DNA of 64,000 bases from Comamonadaceae bacterium (GTDB lineage: Bacteria > Pseudomonadota > Gammaproteobacteria > Burkholderiales > Burkholderiaceae_C). The notes beneath the pieces are model-generated. The model made no database searches, was not told the origin of the DNA, and saw only the letters and a program-made list of their open reading frames with translations. The stretch is from assembly GCA_027486555.1 (NCBI GenBank), contig JAIXOX010000007.1, forward strand, positions 1 through 64,000, read 5' to 3'. Shown here in pieces: positions 29,030-37,659 of this stretch (position 1 is the first letter of the stretch; the number at the start of each line of letters is the position of its first letter). Made by a program: the position numbers and the translations under genes.

Positions 29030-30415
29030 TCACTTTGAAAAAAATCGCTCATTGGGCGCAGGCAATACACGGCCGGGCTCGGCGTTGAAGCGTTTGGCCA
29101 AATCACCCGTGACAGCCAGCAGGCGCACGCGTGCCAATCGTTCGTCGTGGAACGCAGCTCGGGCGGAGCTGCGGTAATTGAAGGCATCGGCCTGAATGTT
29201 CAGCAGGTCCAGCAAAGAGCGGCGTGCCACACGAAACTGTTGGCGGTAAGCGTCAACGAGTTTGTCGCCCACTTCGGACTGAGAGGCGCCTGTGACAGCG
29301 CGTGAACGGGCAGAAGCCCATTCTTGCCAAGCCAATGCGGCTTTTTCTCGGGCCAGAAGTTGGGCTTCTTCCAAAGCGAATTCGGCGGCTTTGAGTTGAC
29401 CCACGGCACCTTCAACCAAAGCAGCTGTGCCGCCACCGTTGTAGAAAGGGGCATTGACCTGCAGTTGTGTAAAGGCCTCTTGGCGGCCATTGGCGGTGTT
29501 GGCTTGTTTGGAAACCGACAAGTCCACCGTAGGCCAAAACTGGCTCTTGGCGACACGAACGCCTGCTTGTGCGGCTTGAACTTGCGAACGGGCTTGTGCA
29601 ATGGTGGGCAAATCAAGCGAAACCATCTCGACCGCCTGAGCCAAAGACGAAGGAATTTTGCCCAGAACACCCGAATCGGCAACGGCGGCATCAAGGCCTT
29701 CAGGCCGAGATGCCATGTCTGCCGCCCAAAAGCGTCTGACCCGCTGAATGGCTTGGGCAAAGTCTGATTTGCGTTGCTGCAGGCTCAATGTGGCATTTTC
29801 CATCCGAACCAGGGCCTGCTCATAGTCCACACGGCGACCGGTGTCGGCTTGGGCAATTTTTCGGATGTCACTCAATGTTTCTTCATGGGCATTGACGTTG
29901 AGCACAGCCAATCGGTAAAGATCGGCTGTTTTCGCCCAATTGAGATAAGCCTCTGCCGCCAGTTGAGCCACTTCATCCAGGGTGTTGGCTTGCAGATATT
30001 CAGAAGCTTGCGTCAGTGCTTCTGCGCGTTGTGCTTCCGCTTCGATTTTTCCACCCGACCACAAATTGACTTTGGCAGTGGGGGAAAGAGAACTTCTGGA
30101 AGTCCCTGAGGGGTATGCGCCAGAGGCAAAAGCATTGGCAGTGGCCGTTAAACCCAATTGTGGGTAATGGGCGCTGCGGGCGCGAGCAATGTCTGAACGG
30201 GAGGCCGAGGTCTTGGCCGCAGCCGACAGAACGGCCGGGTATGTTTGCAGGGCTTGATTGACAACTTCAACCAAGGTTTGAGCCTGTGCCGAAACCCCCA
30301 CGCTGGTCAGCAAAATGGCAGAACAGGCGTGTTGCATCACAACCCAAAGATCTTGAGAGGGTTTTGACTTCGCAGTTGAACGAAGAAAGTATTTTTGGCA
30401 ATCAAGATGAATCAT
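29030..30415 (-). CDS. TolC-family outer membrane channel (LapE-type)
   Basis: A TolC-family outer-membrane efflux protein, 461 residues if started at ATG 30415. It has a signal peptide (AILLTSVGVSAQAQ) and then the repeated TolC halves with long helices (VEVVNQALQTYPAVLSAAAKTSAS; FRVARRSLLDLLNIQADAFNYRSS). The true start is uncertain (30484, 30415 or 30337); the last gives the tidiest signal peptide. It is the first gene of the minus-strand type I secretion unit, seven bases from the ABC gene. Confidence 0.88.
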   Translation of the reverse strand: MIHLDCQKYFLRSTAKSKPSQDLWVVMQHACSAILLTSVGVSAQAQTLVEVVNQALQTYPAVLSAAAKTSASRSDIARARSAHYPQLGLTATANAFASGAYPSGTSRSSLSPTAKVNLWSGGKIEAEAQRAEALTQASEYLQANTLDEVAQLAAEAYLNWAKTADLYRLAVLNVNAHEETLSDIRKIAQADTGRRVDYEQALVRMENATLSLQQRKSDFAQAIQRVRRFWAADMASRPEGLDAAVADSGVLGKIPSSLAQAVEMVSLDLPTIAQARSQVQAAQAGVRVAKSQFWPTVDLSVSKQANTANGRQEAFTQLQVNAPFYNGGGTAALVEGAVGQLKAAEFALEEAQLLAREKAALAWQEWASARSRAVTGASQSEVGDKLVDAYRQQFRVARRSLLDLLNIQADAFNYRSSARAAFHDERLARVRLLAVTGDLAKRFNAEPGRVLPAPNERFFSK

Positions 30416-30510
30416 GAGCGGTGAATTACCAGCTACGTTAAAACTGAAATTCTCGTGAAAAAAGAGAAGTAGCAAATCCGCCAAATGGAGTACGAGCCAG
30501 AGAGAAGTAG

Positions 30511-30532
30511 CTCTGAAATGAAAAATTCAGAG
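30511..30532. promoter_or_regulatory. Inverted repeat upstream of the secretion operon
   Basis: A perfect 7-bp inverted repeat CTCTGAA/TTCAGAG with an 8-base A-rich spacer, flanked by two copies of AGTAGCAAAT (30467 and 30538). It is a candidate operator or short hairpin. Confidence 0.4.
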
Positions 30533-30743
30533 ATAAAAGTAGCAAATTGGAAGTGGAAAATGTGGGTCAGTCTTGGCGCTGAACTGACCGGTTCGCAGGG
30601 GGTGATTTCAGTGTGTTTTCAGAGGGAAAACAGAGGAAATACGGAAAAAGAAAGAGAAGCAAGGCGCGCACTGAATGACCTTGAAACACCATGTGGACGA
30701 CCCAAGAAAAGGGCTTGAATTTTTTGGGTGTAACTTTGTAAAT

Positions 30744-30763
30744 AAATCAAATTAGTTTGATTT
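30744..30763. promoter_or_regulatory. Palindrome AAATCAAATTAGTTTGATTT
   Basis: Perfect 8-bp arms AAATCAAA/TTTGATTT with a 4-base centre in AT-rich DNA, about 330 bases upstream of the tolC-like start. It resembles an operator for a dimeric regulator; the HTH proteins of the same operon are candidate binders. Confidence 0.45.
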
Positions 30764-30794
30764 TGATGTTTTTGACGCGCAAAAAAGAGCTTAA

Positions 30795-30811
30795 ACAGTC
30801 GAAAAGACTGT
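30795..30811. promoter_or_regulatory. Short hairpin ACAGTC-GAAAA-GACTGT
   Basis: A 6-bp perfect stem with a GAAAA loop, 32 bases after the 20-bp palindrome and 80 bases before the end of pyrE. It could be a weak terminator or an operator. Confidence 0.35.
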
Positions 30812-30890
30812 ATAGATCAAAACCAATAGCCATGAAGCGGCCGAGCAACAGATGGCGCACAAGGCCCCGGACCAATGCGGTCAGGCGGCA

Positions 30891-31595
30891 TCAAACGCCG
30901 TAGCGGTCGCGGTAGGCTTGCACCATGGCCAAGTGATCACCCATCTCGGATGTGTTTTGCGCGGCCAAGAAAGACAGCAAATCGGACAGCTGGGCAATGC
31001 AGCACACCGCCATGCCCAGCGAGCCACGAACATATTGAACAGCGCTGTGAGGCACATCTATGACCAAGCCATCGGCTTGCTTTTCGGTGGCCATTTCCTG
31101 GCGGTCCAGGGCAATCGCAATGGCGTGCGGCGTGGCCCCGGCAGCCTGGATCAGCTCAATCGACTCCCGGGCAGCGGTCCCTGCGCTCATCACATCGTCC
31201 ACAATCAGCACGCGCCCTTTGAGGGGCGCGCCCACCAGCGAGCCACCTTCGCCGTGGTCTTTGGCTTCTTTGCGGTTGTAGGCAAAGGGCACGTTTTTGC
31301 CCAAGCGAGCCAGTTCAATGGCCACGGCCGCACCCAATGGGATGCCCTTGTAGGCGGGGCCAAAAATCATGTCGAACTCGATGCCGCTGGCCAGCAGGGC
31401 TTTTGCATAGAATTGCGCCAGTCGTCCCAACTTGGCACCATCGTCAAACAGGCCGGCGTTGAAAAAATAAGGGCTCATGCGCCCGGCTTTGGTCTTGAAT
31501 TGCCCAAAGCGCAGCACGCCCGAATCGACCGCAAATTGCACAAATTCCTGAGCAAGCGCCTGCATGTCGGCGCTGCTTGCCTGTCCTGTCACCAT
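30891..31595 (-). CDS. pyrE: Orotate phosphoribosyltransferase
   Basis: A 234-residue PyrE, making OMP from orotate and PRPP in pyrimidine synthesis. Motifs are FFNAGLFDDG, FGPAYKGIPLG, FAYNRKEAKDHGEGG and the PRPP-binding VLIVDDVMSAGTA. Start ATG 31595 (MVTGQASSADMQ) is chosen; the track's 50 extra residues are antisense to the exonuclease gene. The start overlaps the divergent exonuclease start in CCATGG. Confidence 0.95.
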   Translation of the reverse strand: MVTGQASSADMQALAQEFVQFAVDSGVLRFGQFKTKAGRMSPYFFNAGLFDDGAKLGRLAQFYAKALLASGIEFDMIFGPAYKGIPLGAAVAIELARLGKNVPFAYNRKEAKDHGEGGSLVGAPLKGRVLIVDDVMSAGTAARESIELIQAAGATPHAIAIALDRQEMATEKQADGLVIDVPHSAVQYVRGSLGMAVCCIAQLSDLLSFLAAQNTSEMGDHLAMVQAYRDRYGV

Positions 31596-32397
31596 GGGGA
31601 AATCCTTGTTCAAACTCACCAGCCTCAACCTCAACGGCATCCGCTCGGCCACGACCAAAGGGGTCGCAGATTGGCTGGCACAAGAGAAACCCGATTGTAT
31701 TTGTGTGCAAGAGGTCAAAGCCCAAGCGCCTGATGTGGAGGGCAAGTTTGAAGAGCTTGCGGGTTTGAAGGGCCACTTTCACTTTGCCGAGAAAAAGGGC
31801 TATTCGGGTGTGGGGGTGTACACCCGGCATGAGCCCAGCGACGTCGTGGTTGGTTTTGATGGCGGCGAGTTCGATGCCGAAGGCCGCTATGTTGAAACGC
31901 GTTTTGACATCCCTGGGCGCAAGCTGTCCATCATCAGCGTGTACTTTCCCAGTGGCTCGTCGGGCCCAGAGCGGCAAGAGGCCAAGTTCCGTTTTTTGAA
32001 CAAGATGTACCCGCACCTGATGGCCCTCAAGGCCGAGCGTGACTTTATTGTGTGCAGCGATGTGAACATTGCGCACCAACAAGCCGACCTCAAAAACTGG
32101 AAGGGCAACCTCAAGAACAGCGGCTTTTTGCCCGAAGAGCGCGCCTGGATGACCCAGCTCACCACCGAAGGTGGTGTGGTCGATGTGTACCGCCGCTTGA
32201 AACCCGAAACCACCGACGATTGCTACACCTGGTGGAGCAACCGGGGCCAAGCCTATGCCAAGAACGTGGGCTGGCGCCTGGACTACCACCTGGCCACGCC
32301 CGCCGTGGCCGAAAAAGCCCGTACCGAGCACATCTACAAGGACGAGAAGTTTTCGGACCACGCGCCCATCACCATCGGCTACGAGGGTTTGCTCTGA
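31594..32397 (+). CDS. Exodeoxyribonuclease III (AP endonuclease family)
   Basis: A 267-residue EEP-fold enzyme of the ExoIII type, acting on abasic DNA and 3' ends in base excision repair. Signature elements are LTSLNLNGIRSATTKG, CICVQEVKAQ (metal Glu), SVYFPSGS, CSDVNIAHQQADLKNWKGN and the C-terminal GWRLDYHLATP with FSDHAPI (catalytic Asp-His). ATG 31594 overlaps the pyrE start. TTG 31606, preceded by GGGGAAA, gives MFKLTSLNLNG and may be the real start. Confidence 0.93.
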   Translation: MGKSLFKLTSLNLNGIRSATTKGVADWLAQEKPDCICVQEVKAQAPDVEGKFEELAGLKGHFHFAEKKGYSGVGVYTRHEPSDVVVGFDGGEFDAEGRYVETRFDIPGRKLSIISVYFPSGSSGPERQEAKFRFLNKMYPHLMALKAERDFIVCSDVNIAHQQADLKNWKGNLKNSGFLPEERAWMTQLTTEGGVVDVYRRLKPETTDDCYTWWSNRGQAYAKNVGWRLDYHLATPAVAEKARTEHIYKDEKFSDHAPITIGYEGLL

Positions 32398-32463
32398 GGC
32401 CCTGAGGACTTGAAGCTGTTGCAATGCTTGACTTGGCCTGTCAAGGCCCATGCAGGAGGACGA

Positions 32464-33573
32464 ATGAAAAAGATGTTGGGTGTTTTGGGGGTGCTGCTGC
32501 TGGCTGCGCTGGCGTATTTTTGCCTGTGGCCAGTCCCGGTTGAGCCGCTCAGCTGGAACGCCCCCAAAGCACTTGGCTATGCGGGGCCGCATGCGGTCAA
32601 CGACAAGCTGGCCAAGCTCAACATCATCGACCTGGGGGACGAGGCGGGGCCAGAGCACATCGCCATGGGGCCGGATGGCAAGCTCTACACCACGGTGGAG
32701 AGTGGCCGCATTTTGCGCATGCAGCCCGACGGCTCGCAACAAGAAGTCTTCGCGCAAACGGGGGGTCGGGTGCTGGGTTTTGACTTTGATGCCCAAGGCC
32801 ACCTGATTGCTGCAGACGCCGTCAAAGGCCTGCTGTCCATCGCGCCCGACCGATCGATTCAGCTGCTGACCGACCAGGTGAGTGTGGGCGGCAAGTCCGA
32901 CCCGATCCGATACGCCGACGCGGTGGTGGTGGCCCAAAACGGCAAGATTTACCTGAGCGACGCGTCCACCCGCTTTGCCCCCAAGGACTGGGGCGGCACT
33001 TTCGAGGCCAGTGTGCTCGACATCCTGGAACAGGCGGCCACAGGCCGTGTGTTGGAGTTTGACCCAACCACAGGCAAAACCCGCGTGGTGGCAAGGGGCC
33101 TGAGCTTTGCCAACGGGGTGGCGCTGAGTCAGGACGAAAAGTACCTGTTTGTGAACGAGACAGGCAAGTACCGGGTTTGGAAGATCGATGTTGGAGCCCA
33201 GAATTTGGACGTGGCCCAAGGGGGCGAACAGGCTCGCGTGTTGTTCGACAACTTGCCCGGCTACCCCGACAACCTCATGCGTGGGCAGGGTGGCAAGATT
33301 TGGTTGGGTTTTGCCAAGCCACGCAACCCGATCGTCGACAAAATGGCAGACCAGCCGTTCATGCGCAAGGTCACGATGCGCCTGCCCCGTGCCTTGTGGC
33401 CCATTCCCAGAGCCTATGGCCATGTGATGGCGTTCACCGAAGACGGCCAAGTGGTGCAGGACCTGCAAGACCCCAGTGGCCAATACCCCGAGTGCACGGG
33501 CGTGACCGAGACGGCGGACCGGCTCTACATTCACAGCCTGCACGCCAAAGGACTGGGCTGGTTGCCGCGCTAA
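32464..33573 (+). CDS. SMP-30/strictosidine synthase-like beta-propeller protein
   Basis: A 369-residue membrane-anchored beta-propeller. Residues 4-22 are an N-terminal helix (MLGVLGVLLLAALAYFCLW). The body has HIAMGPDGKLYTTVESGRILRM, GFDFDAQGHLIAADA and LSFANGVALSQDEKYLFVNETGKYRVWKI, typical of strictosidine-synthase-like lactonases. The substrate is unknown. The start has a strong GGAGGA, and it follows the exonuclease gene by 66 bases. Confidence 0.87.
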   Translation: MKKMLGVLGVLLLAALAYFCLWPVPVEPLSWNAPKALGYAGPHAVNDKLAKLNIIDLGDEAGPEHIAMGPDGKLYTTVESGRILRMQPDGSQQEVFAQTGGRVLGFDFDAQGHLIAADAVKGLLSIAPDRSIQLLTDQVSVGGKSDPIRYADAVVVAQNGKIYLSDASTRFAPKDWGGTFEASVLDILEQAATGRVLEFDPTTGKTRVVARGLSFANGVALSQDEKYLFVNETGKYRVWKIDVGAQNLDVAQGGEQARVLFDNLPGYPDNLMRGQGGKIWLGFAKPRNPIVDKMADQPFMRKVTMRLPRALWPIPRAYGHVMAFTEDGQVVQDLQDPSGQYPECTGVTETADRLYIHSLHAKGLGWLPR

Positions 33574-33576
33574 ACC

Positions 33577-34329
33577 TCAACTGCGGGTGTAAGTGAGCAT
33601 ACGGCCTTTGTAGGCGGCCATGTGCCCGTGCGCGGGCTGATCCAACACCTGTTCATGGCGGGCAAAGCCCAGCCGGGCCATTTGTTTGTGAAAAGCCGCA
33701 CGGTTGCCCCGATTGGGATCGACCACCCAGATCTCTGAGCGGCTGGCGGCATGCGCCTGGATGAAACTGGCCAGCGTGCCCTCGTCATCGCGCTCATACA
33801 AGATGTCGCTGCCCATGATCAGGTCGAACACACCGCTGGGCGCGGCGTCCTGGGCTGAGGTCAGCACCGGCAGACCATCTTCGCGCAGTGCCGCCTTGCC
33901 CCACAGACCGTGACAGTAGGCCATGGGCGGCAAGCCGTTCAGGCGTGTGTTTTCATCCAAAAAAGCGTGCGCCAAGGGGTGGCAATCACTGGCGGTGACC
34001 GAAGCCCCCCTGCGATGGGCCACCAGACTGGCCAAGCCCAGACCGCAGCCAATTTCCAAAATCCGCTCGACCGACACGGGCCTTTGGGCCATGCGTTGGG
34101 CCATGTGTTGACCCGAGGGCCAAAGCAGACCAAACAAAGGCCAGTTGGCCGAGGAGATGCCCAAGTTCAGGGCCTCATCCAGCGGGTCGTGAAACTGGTT
34201 GTTGTCCAGCAGGGAGCGGATGATCAGGTTTTCGACCCCCTCAATGGCAATGCTGTTGTGTTGGGTCAAGTAGCCCGGTGAAGAGGGGTGCAAACAATCA
34301 ATCGTTGCAGCGCAAATGCCAAAAATCAA
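33577..34329 (-). CDS. Class I SAM-dependent methyltransferase
   Basis: A 250-residue methyltransferase. The SAM site reads ILEIGCGLGLASLVAHRRGASVTASDCHP; the N-terminal part ALNLGISSANWPLFGLLWPSG matches the METTL/small lysine-methyltransferase-like group (methyltransf_16). The target is unknown, possibly a protein side chain. It lies convergent with the beta-propeller gene, three bases apart. Confidence 0.88.
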   Translation of the reverse strand: MIFGICAATIDCLHPSSPGYLTQHNSIAIEGVENLIIRSLLDNNQFHDPLDEALNLGISSANWPLFGLLWPSGQHMAQRMAQRPVSVERILEIGCGLGLASLVAHRRGASVTASDCHPLAHAFLDENTRLNGLPPMAYCHGLWGKAALREDGLPVLTSAQDAAPSGVFDLIMGSDILYERDDEGTLASFIQAHAASRSEIWVVDPNRGNRAAFHKQMARLGFARHEQVLDQPAHGHMAAYKGRMLTYTRS

Positions 34330-34418
34330 CAGGCGCTGGCTGAGCCGGACTGTACACCTCTGTATCGGGAAGTTGGGGTGATCCCCTCGGGTTCACGGCA
34401 TGCCCGATAATTTGCGGC

Positions 34419-35060
34419 ATGCTGCAATACGAAACCATTCCTGTCACCCCTTTCCAGCAAAACTGCTCCCTTGTTTGGGACGACCAAAGCCGCCAAGCGG
34501 CAGTGGTCGATCCGGGGGGAGACCTTGAGTTGATCCTGGCGGCTGTCCAATCCCATGGCTTGCGTTTGGAGCAAATCTGGATCACCCATGGCCACCTGGA
34601 CCACGCCTCGGGTACGGCCGATTTGGCCGAACAGCTGGGCGGTTTGCCCATCATCGGGCCGCACCCGGCCGACCAGTTCTGGATTGACGGACTGCCGCAG
34701 GCGGCCGCTGCTTATGGTTTTCCCCCTGCCCGGGTGTTCCATCCCACGCGTTGGCTGGCCGATGGCGACACGGTGAGTTTGGGGGCGCACACCTTGCAGG
34801 TGCGCCATTGCCCGGGGCACACGCCCGGCCATGTGGTTTTTTATTCGCCCGAGATCAAGCGGGCCTTTGTGGGTGACGTGTTGTTTGCCGGCAGCATTGG
34901 CCGCACGGATTTTCCGCAAGGCAACCACGACGATTTGATCGCCAGCATCACCCAGCGCCTGTGGCCCATGGGCAATGACACGGTATTCATCCCCGGTCAT
35001 GGCCCCGAGAGCACCTTTGGCCGTGAGCGTCAAAGCAACCCTTATGTGGGTGGGACCTGA
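34419..35060 (+). CDS. Metallo-beta-lactamase fold hydrolase, glyoxalase II-like
   Basis: A 213-residue MBL-fold protein with the zinc motif THGHLDHASG, then CPGHTPGHVVF, FVGDVLFAGSIGRTDFP and FIPGHGPESTFGRERQSNPYV. This is the YcbL-type glyoxalase II-like group acting on glutathione or other thioesters. It is divergent from the methyltransferase gene. Confidence 0.9.
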   Translation: MLQYETIPVTPFQQNCSLVWDDQSRQAAVVDPGGDLELILAAVQSHGLRLEQIWITHGHLDHASGTADLAEQLGGLPIIGPHPADQFWIDGLPQAAAAYGFPPARVFHPTRWLADGDTVSLGAHTLQVRHCPGHTPGHVVFYSPEIKRAFVGDVLFAGSIGRTDFPQGNHDDLIASITQRLWPMGNDTVFIPGHGPESTFGRERQSNPYVGGT

Positions 35061-35147
35061 GCCCAGCCCATACAGGAGGCACAGCTCGGTCAAAGGGCCA
35101 TCGCACAAAGGCGTTGGCCCGAGCGCTGGCCCAGGCGCTGCGCCCTG

Positions 35148-36032
35148 TCAGCCCCGACGGGCTTGTTCGTAAAGGTGCTGAACCTTGGGCAAGTTGGCCT
35201 GCAACTCTTCAATGCGGTTGCTGCCACTGGGGTGGGTGGACAAAAAGGATGGGCCTCCATTGCCATTGGCGGCCAACATTTTTTGCCACAAGCTCACGCT
35301 GGCTTCTGGGCGAAAGCCGCCGCGTGCGGCGATTTCCAAGCCCACCAGGTCGGATTCGGTTTCGTCGTCACGGCCATATTTGAGGGTCAACAACTGTGTG
35401 CCCAGATTGGCCGCCGCATCGCCCAAAGAACCCAGGCCCAGCAGTTGTGAGGCAATGGACAAGCCCATGCCGGTGACCTGTGTTTTGGCCAATCGCTCGC
35501 GGGCGTGCTCACGCAGCGCGTGCGCCATTTCATGGCCCATGATCATGGCCACTTCATCGTCGTTGAGTTTGAGCTGGTCCAGGATGCCTGTGTAAAAAGC
35601 AATCTTGCCGCCCGGCATGCACCAGGCGTTGATTTGCTTGCTGCCCACCAGGTTAACTTGCCATTTCCATTCGCGCGAACGGGGGTTCCACTGTGCGGCG
35701 TGCGGAATGAGCCTTTGCGCAATGGCGTGCAGACGCTGCAATTGCGGGTGTCCTTCGGGGGCCAAGGCGTTTTTGGCACGAGCTTCGGCCAAAACCTGGG
35801 CATATTGCTGGCGCGCAGAGGCTTCCAGGGTTTCGGCCGGGACCAGTTTGCGCAGGCCAGAAGAAGAACCGACTTCAACTTGAGCCAAGGCCGAACCTGC
35901 GGCACCGGCACCTGCCGCCAGGATGAATGCCCGTCGGGCTTGCCAGATGCCCGGGTGAGGGGCAGCTTGGGGGGCCGTGACGTCGGTGAGGTCGTGCGCG
36001 GCAGAGGTTTTGAAATTGCAAATAAAGCACAT
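35148..36032 (-). CDS. M48 family zinc metalloprotease
   Basis: A 294-residue exported or membrane-attached peptidase. The zinc motif HEMAHALREH is complete and the third ligand is in ESDLVGLEIAARGGF. The N-terminal RRAFILAAGAGAAGSALA looks like a Tat-type signal within a longer N-terminus. It is similar to BepA/LoiP-type M48 proteins that act on outer-membrane protein quality control. Start ATG 36032 is preferred; TTG 36059 would add nine residues. Confidence 0.88.
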   Translation of the reverse strand: MCFICNFKTSAAHDLTDVTAPQAAPHPGIWQARRAFILAAGAGAAGSALAQVEVGSSSGLRKLVPAETLEASARQQYAQVLAEARAKNALAPEGHPQLQRLHAIAQRLIPHAAQWNPRSREWKWQVNLVGSKQINAWCMPGGKIAFYTGILDQLKLNDDEVAMIMGHEMAHALREHARERLAKTQVTGMGLSIASQLLGLGSLGDAAANLGTQLLTLKYGRDDETESDLVGLEIAARGGFRPEASVSLWQKMLAANGNGGPSFLSTHPSGSNRIEELQANLPKVQHLYEQARRG

Positions 36033-36130
36033 AGTTCGCAAATGATAACGAATGGCCAAAAATCATGCGAGACGCTGATGGTCCTGCTGTAGGCATCTTG
36101 GCGACATGGTTGGGGCGCGCTGATAATTCA

Positions 36131-37507
36131 ATGATGCCCAACACCACATTCCCCCCCGCTGACCCTGCCCAAACCCCCGCGGTGCGCACTTGGCGCGAAG
36201 CCCTGCGCCTGTATTTGCAGCCCGCCAGCTTGCGCATGCTGGCGCTGGGCTTTTCAGCGGGCTTGCCGCTGCTGCTGGTGCTGGGCACGCTCAGTTTTCG
36301 GCTGCGCGAGGCGGGTATTGACCGCAGCACCATCGGTTACCTCAGCTGGGTCGGGTTGGCGTATGGTGTGAAATGGATGTGGGCCCCTCTGGTGGACCGC
36401 ATGCCCATACCCTGGCTCACACGGCCGTTAGGGCGCAGGCGCAGCTGGCTGCTGGTGTCGCAGCTGGTCATCGCGCTCGGCCTGGTGGGCATGGCCTTGA
36501 ACGACCCTTCGCAATTACTCGGCCCCTTGGTCGCTTGCGCGTTGGCGGTGGCCATCGCTTCGGCCACACAAGACATTGCGCTGGACGCTTACCGCATCGA
36601 GTCGGCCGAGGTGAATGCCCAAGCCGCCTTGGCGGCCAGTTACCAGACGGGATACCGCCTGGCCATGATCTGGGCCGGGGCGGGGGTGTTGTGGGTGGCG
36701 GCCTTTGTCCAAGGCGAGCAAGCCACGGGTTACGCCCAATCGGCCTGGCAAGCGGCTTACCTGGTCATGGCGCTGAGCATGCTGCCGGGCATGTGGGTGG
36801 TGCTGGCCTCGCCCGAGCCAGTGCCTGCCCCCTTTGCGCCCGCGCGTAACGTGGCCGAATGGCTCAAGGGCGCGGTGGTCGAGCCTTTTGCCGATTTCTG
36901 GCTGCGTTACCGCTGGCAGGCGGTGCTGCTGCTGGCGCTGATTGCGGTCTACCGCATCAGCGACGTGGTCATGGGCATCATGGCCAACCCGTTTTATGTG
37001 GACATGGGCTTCACCAAAAGCGAAGTGGCCAGCGTGACCAAGGTCTACGGCGTCATCATGACCTTGGTGGGTGCGTTTGTGGGCGGCTTGTTGGCGGCGC
37101 GACTGGGTGTCATGCGCGTGCTCATGCTGGGTGCAGCTTTGAGTGCGCTCACCAACTTGCTGTTTGTCTGGCTCAGCGGCGTGGGCCACGATGTGCAGGC
37201 GCTGGTCTGGGTGATCTCGGCCGACAACCTGGCCAGTGGCATTGCTTCAGCTGCCTTCATTGCTTATTTGTCCTCGCTCACCAACATCAGTTATTCGGCC
37301 ACGCAATACGCGCTGCTCAGCTCCATGATGCTGCTGCTGCCCAAGTTCATCGCCGGTTTTTCGGGGGAATTTGTCGATGCCCACGGTTACGCCAGCTTCT
37401 TCACGGCCACGGCCTGGTTAGGCCTGCCGGTGTTGGTGTTGGTGGCGCTGGCGTCCCGGGTGCATGCGAACAACCCGCATCCCCCACCGTTGTCACCCCG
37501 GGTTTGA
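36131..37507 (+). CDS. AmpG-like MFS permease
   Basis: A 458-residue membrane transporter of the AmpG group with 12-14 helices: MLALGFSAGLPLLLVLGTLSFRLREAGI, YGVKWMWAPLVDRMPIPWLTRPLGRRRSWLL and SATQDIALDAYRIE are close matches to AmpG. AmpG imports GlcNAc-anhydroMurNAc peptides for wall recycling. The final residues and stop codon are formed by a REP-like repeat (37490-37569). Start ATG 36131 or 36134; the longer track start is not needed. Confidence 0.9.
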   Translation: MMPNTTFPPADPAQTPAVRTWREALRLYLQPASLRMLALGFSAGLPLLLVLGTLSFRLREAGIDRSTIGYLSWVGLAYGVKWMWAPLVDRMPIPWLTRPLGRRRSWLLVSQLVIALGLVGMALNDPSQLLGPLVACALAVAIASATQDIALDAYRIESAEVNAQAALAASYQTGYRLAMIWAGAGVLWVAAFVQGEQATGYAQSAWQAAYLVMALSMLPGMWVVLASPEPVPAPFAPARNVAEWLKGAVVEPFADFWLRYRWQAVLLLALIAVYRISDVVMGIMANPFYVDMGFTKSEVASVTKVYGVIMTLVGAFVGGLLAARLGVMRVLMLGAALSALTNLLFVWLSGVGHDVQALVWVISADNLASGIASAAFIAYLSSLTNISYSATQYALLSSMMLLLPKFIAGFSGEFVDAHGYASFFTATAWLGLPVLVLVALASRVHANNPHPPPLSPRV

Positions 37508-37569
37508 CCCGGGGTCCATGTTTGAAGTTCCTGCAAAGATGTATCCCGGCTCGGGGGCTGGGATGACAA
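37490..37569. repeat. REP-like element overlapping the end of the AmpG-like gene
   Basis: An 80-base element bounded by TTGTCACCCC and GGGATGACAA, with an inner 9-bp inverted repeat ACCCCGGGT/ACCCGGGGT. The AmpG-like stop codon TGA is in the loop. It resembles a short palindromic repeat known from many Comamonadaceae genomes (from memory). Confidence 0.7.
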
Positions 37570-37659
37570 ATCTAGGGGGCGGCATGACGGGGGGCTTTGA
37601 TTTACCCAGATTTACACGGCCGACACGTCCAGCGCTTGCAAAAAGGCGATGATCCAGCC

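Larger units (their letters stand above)
30416..30890. other. Low-GC gap between tolC-like gene and pyrE
   Basis: 475 bases with no gene I believe. The 77-residue ORF at 30485-30718 has no recognisable features and atypical composition. The segment is rich in A and holds several palindromes (listed separately), so it looks like the control region of the secretion operon plus the 3' flank of pyrE. Confidence 0.6.

Noticed and set aside
30485-30718. A 77-residue ORF between the tolC-like gene and pyrE
   Set aside because: No recognisable motif, unusual composition and no ribosome binding site. Its region is better explained as regulatory DNA.
31444-33543. A 699-residue minus-strand ORF
   Set aside because: It is antisense to the exonuclease III and beta-propeller genes, both of which have strong family motifs. 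Long shadow frames are common in GC-rich DNA.
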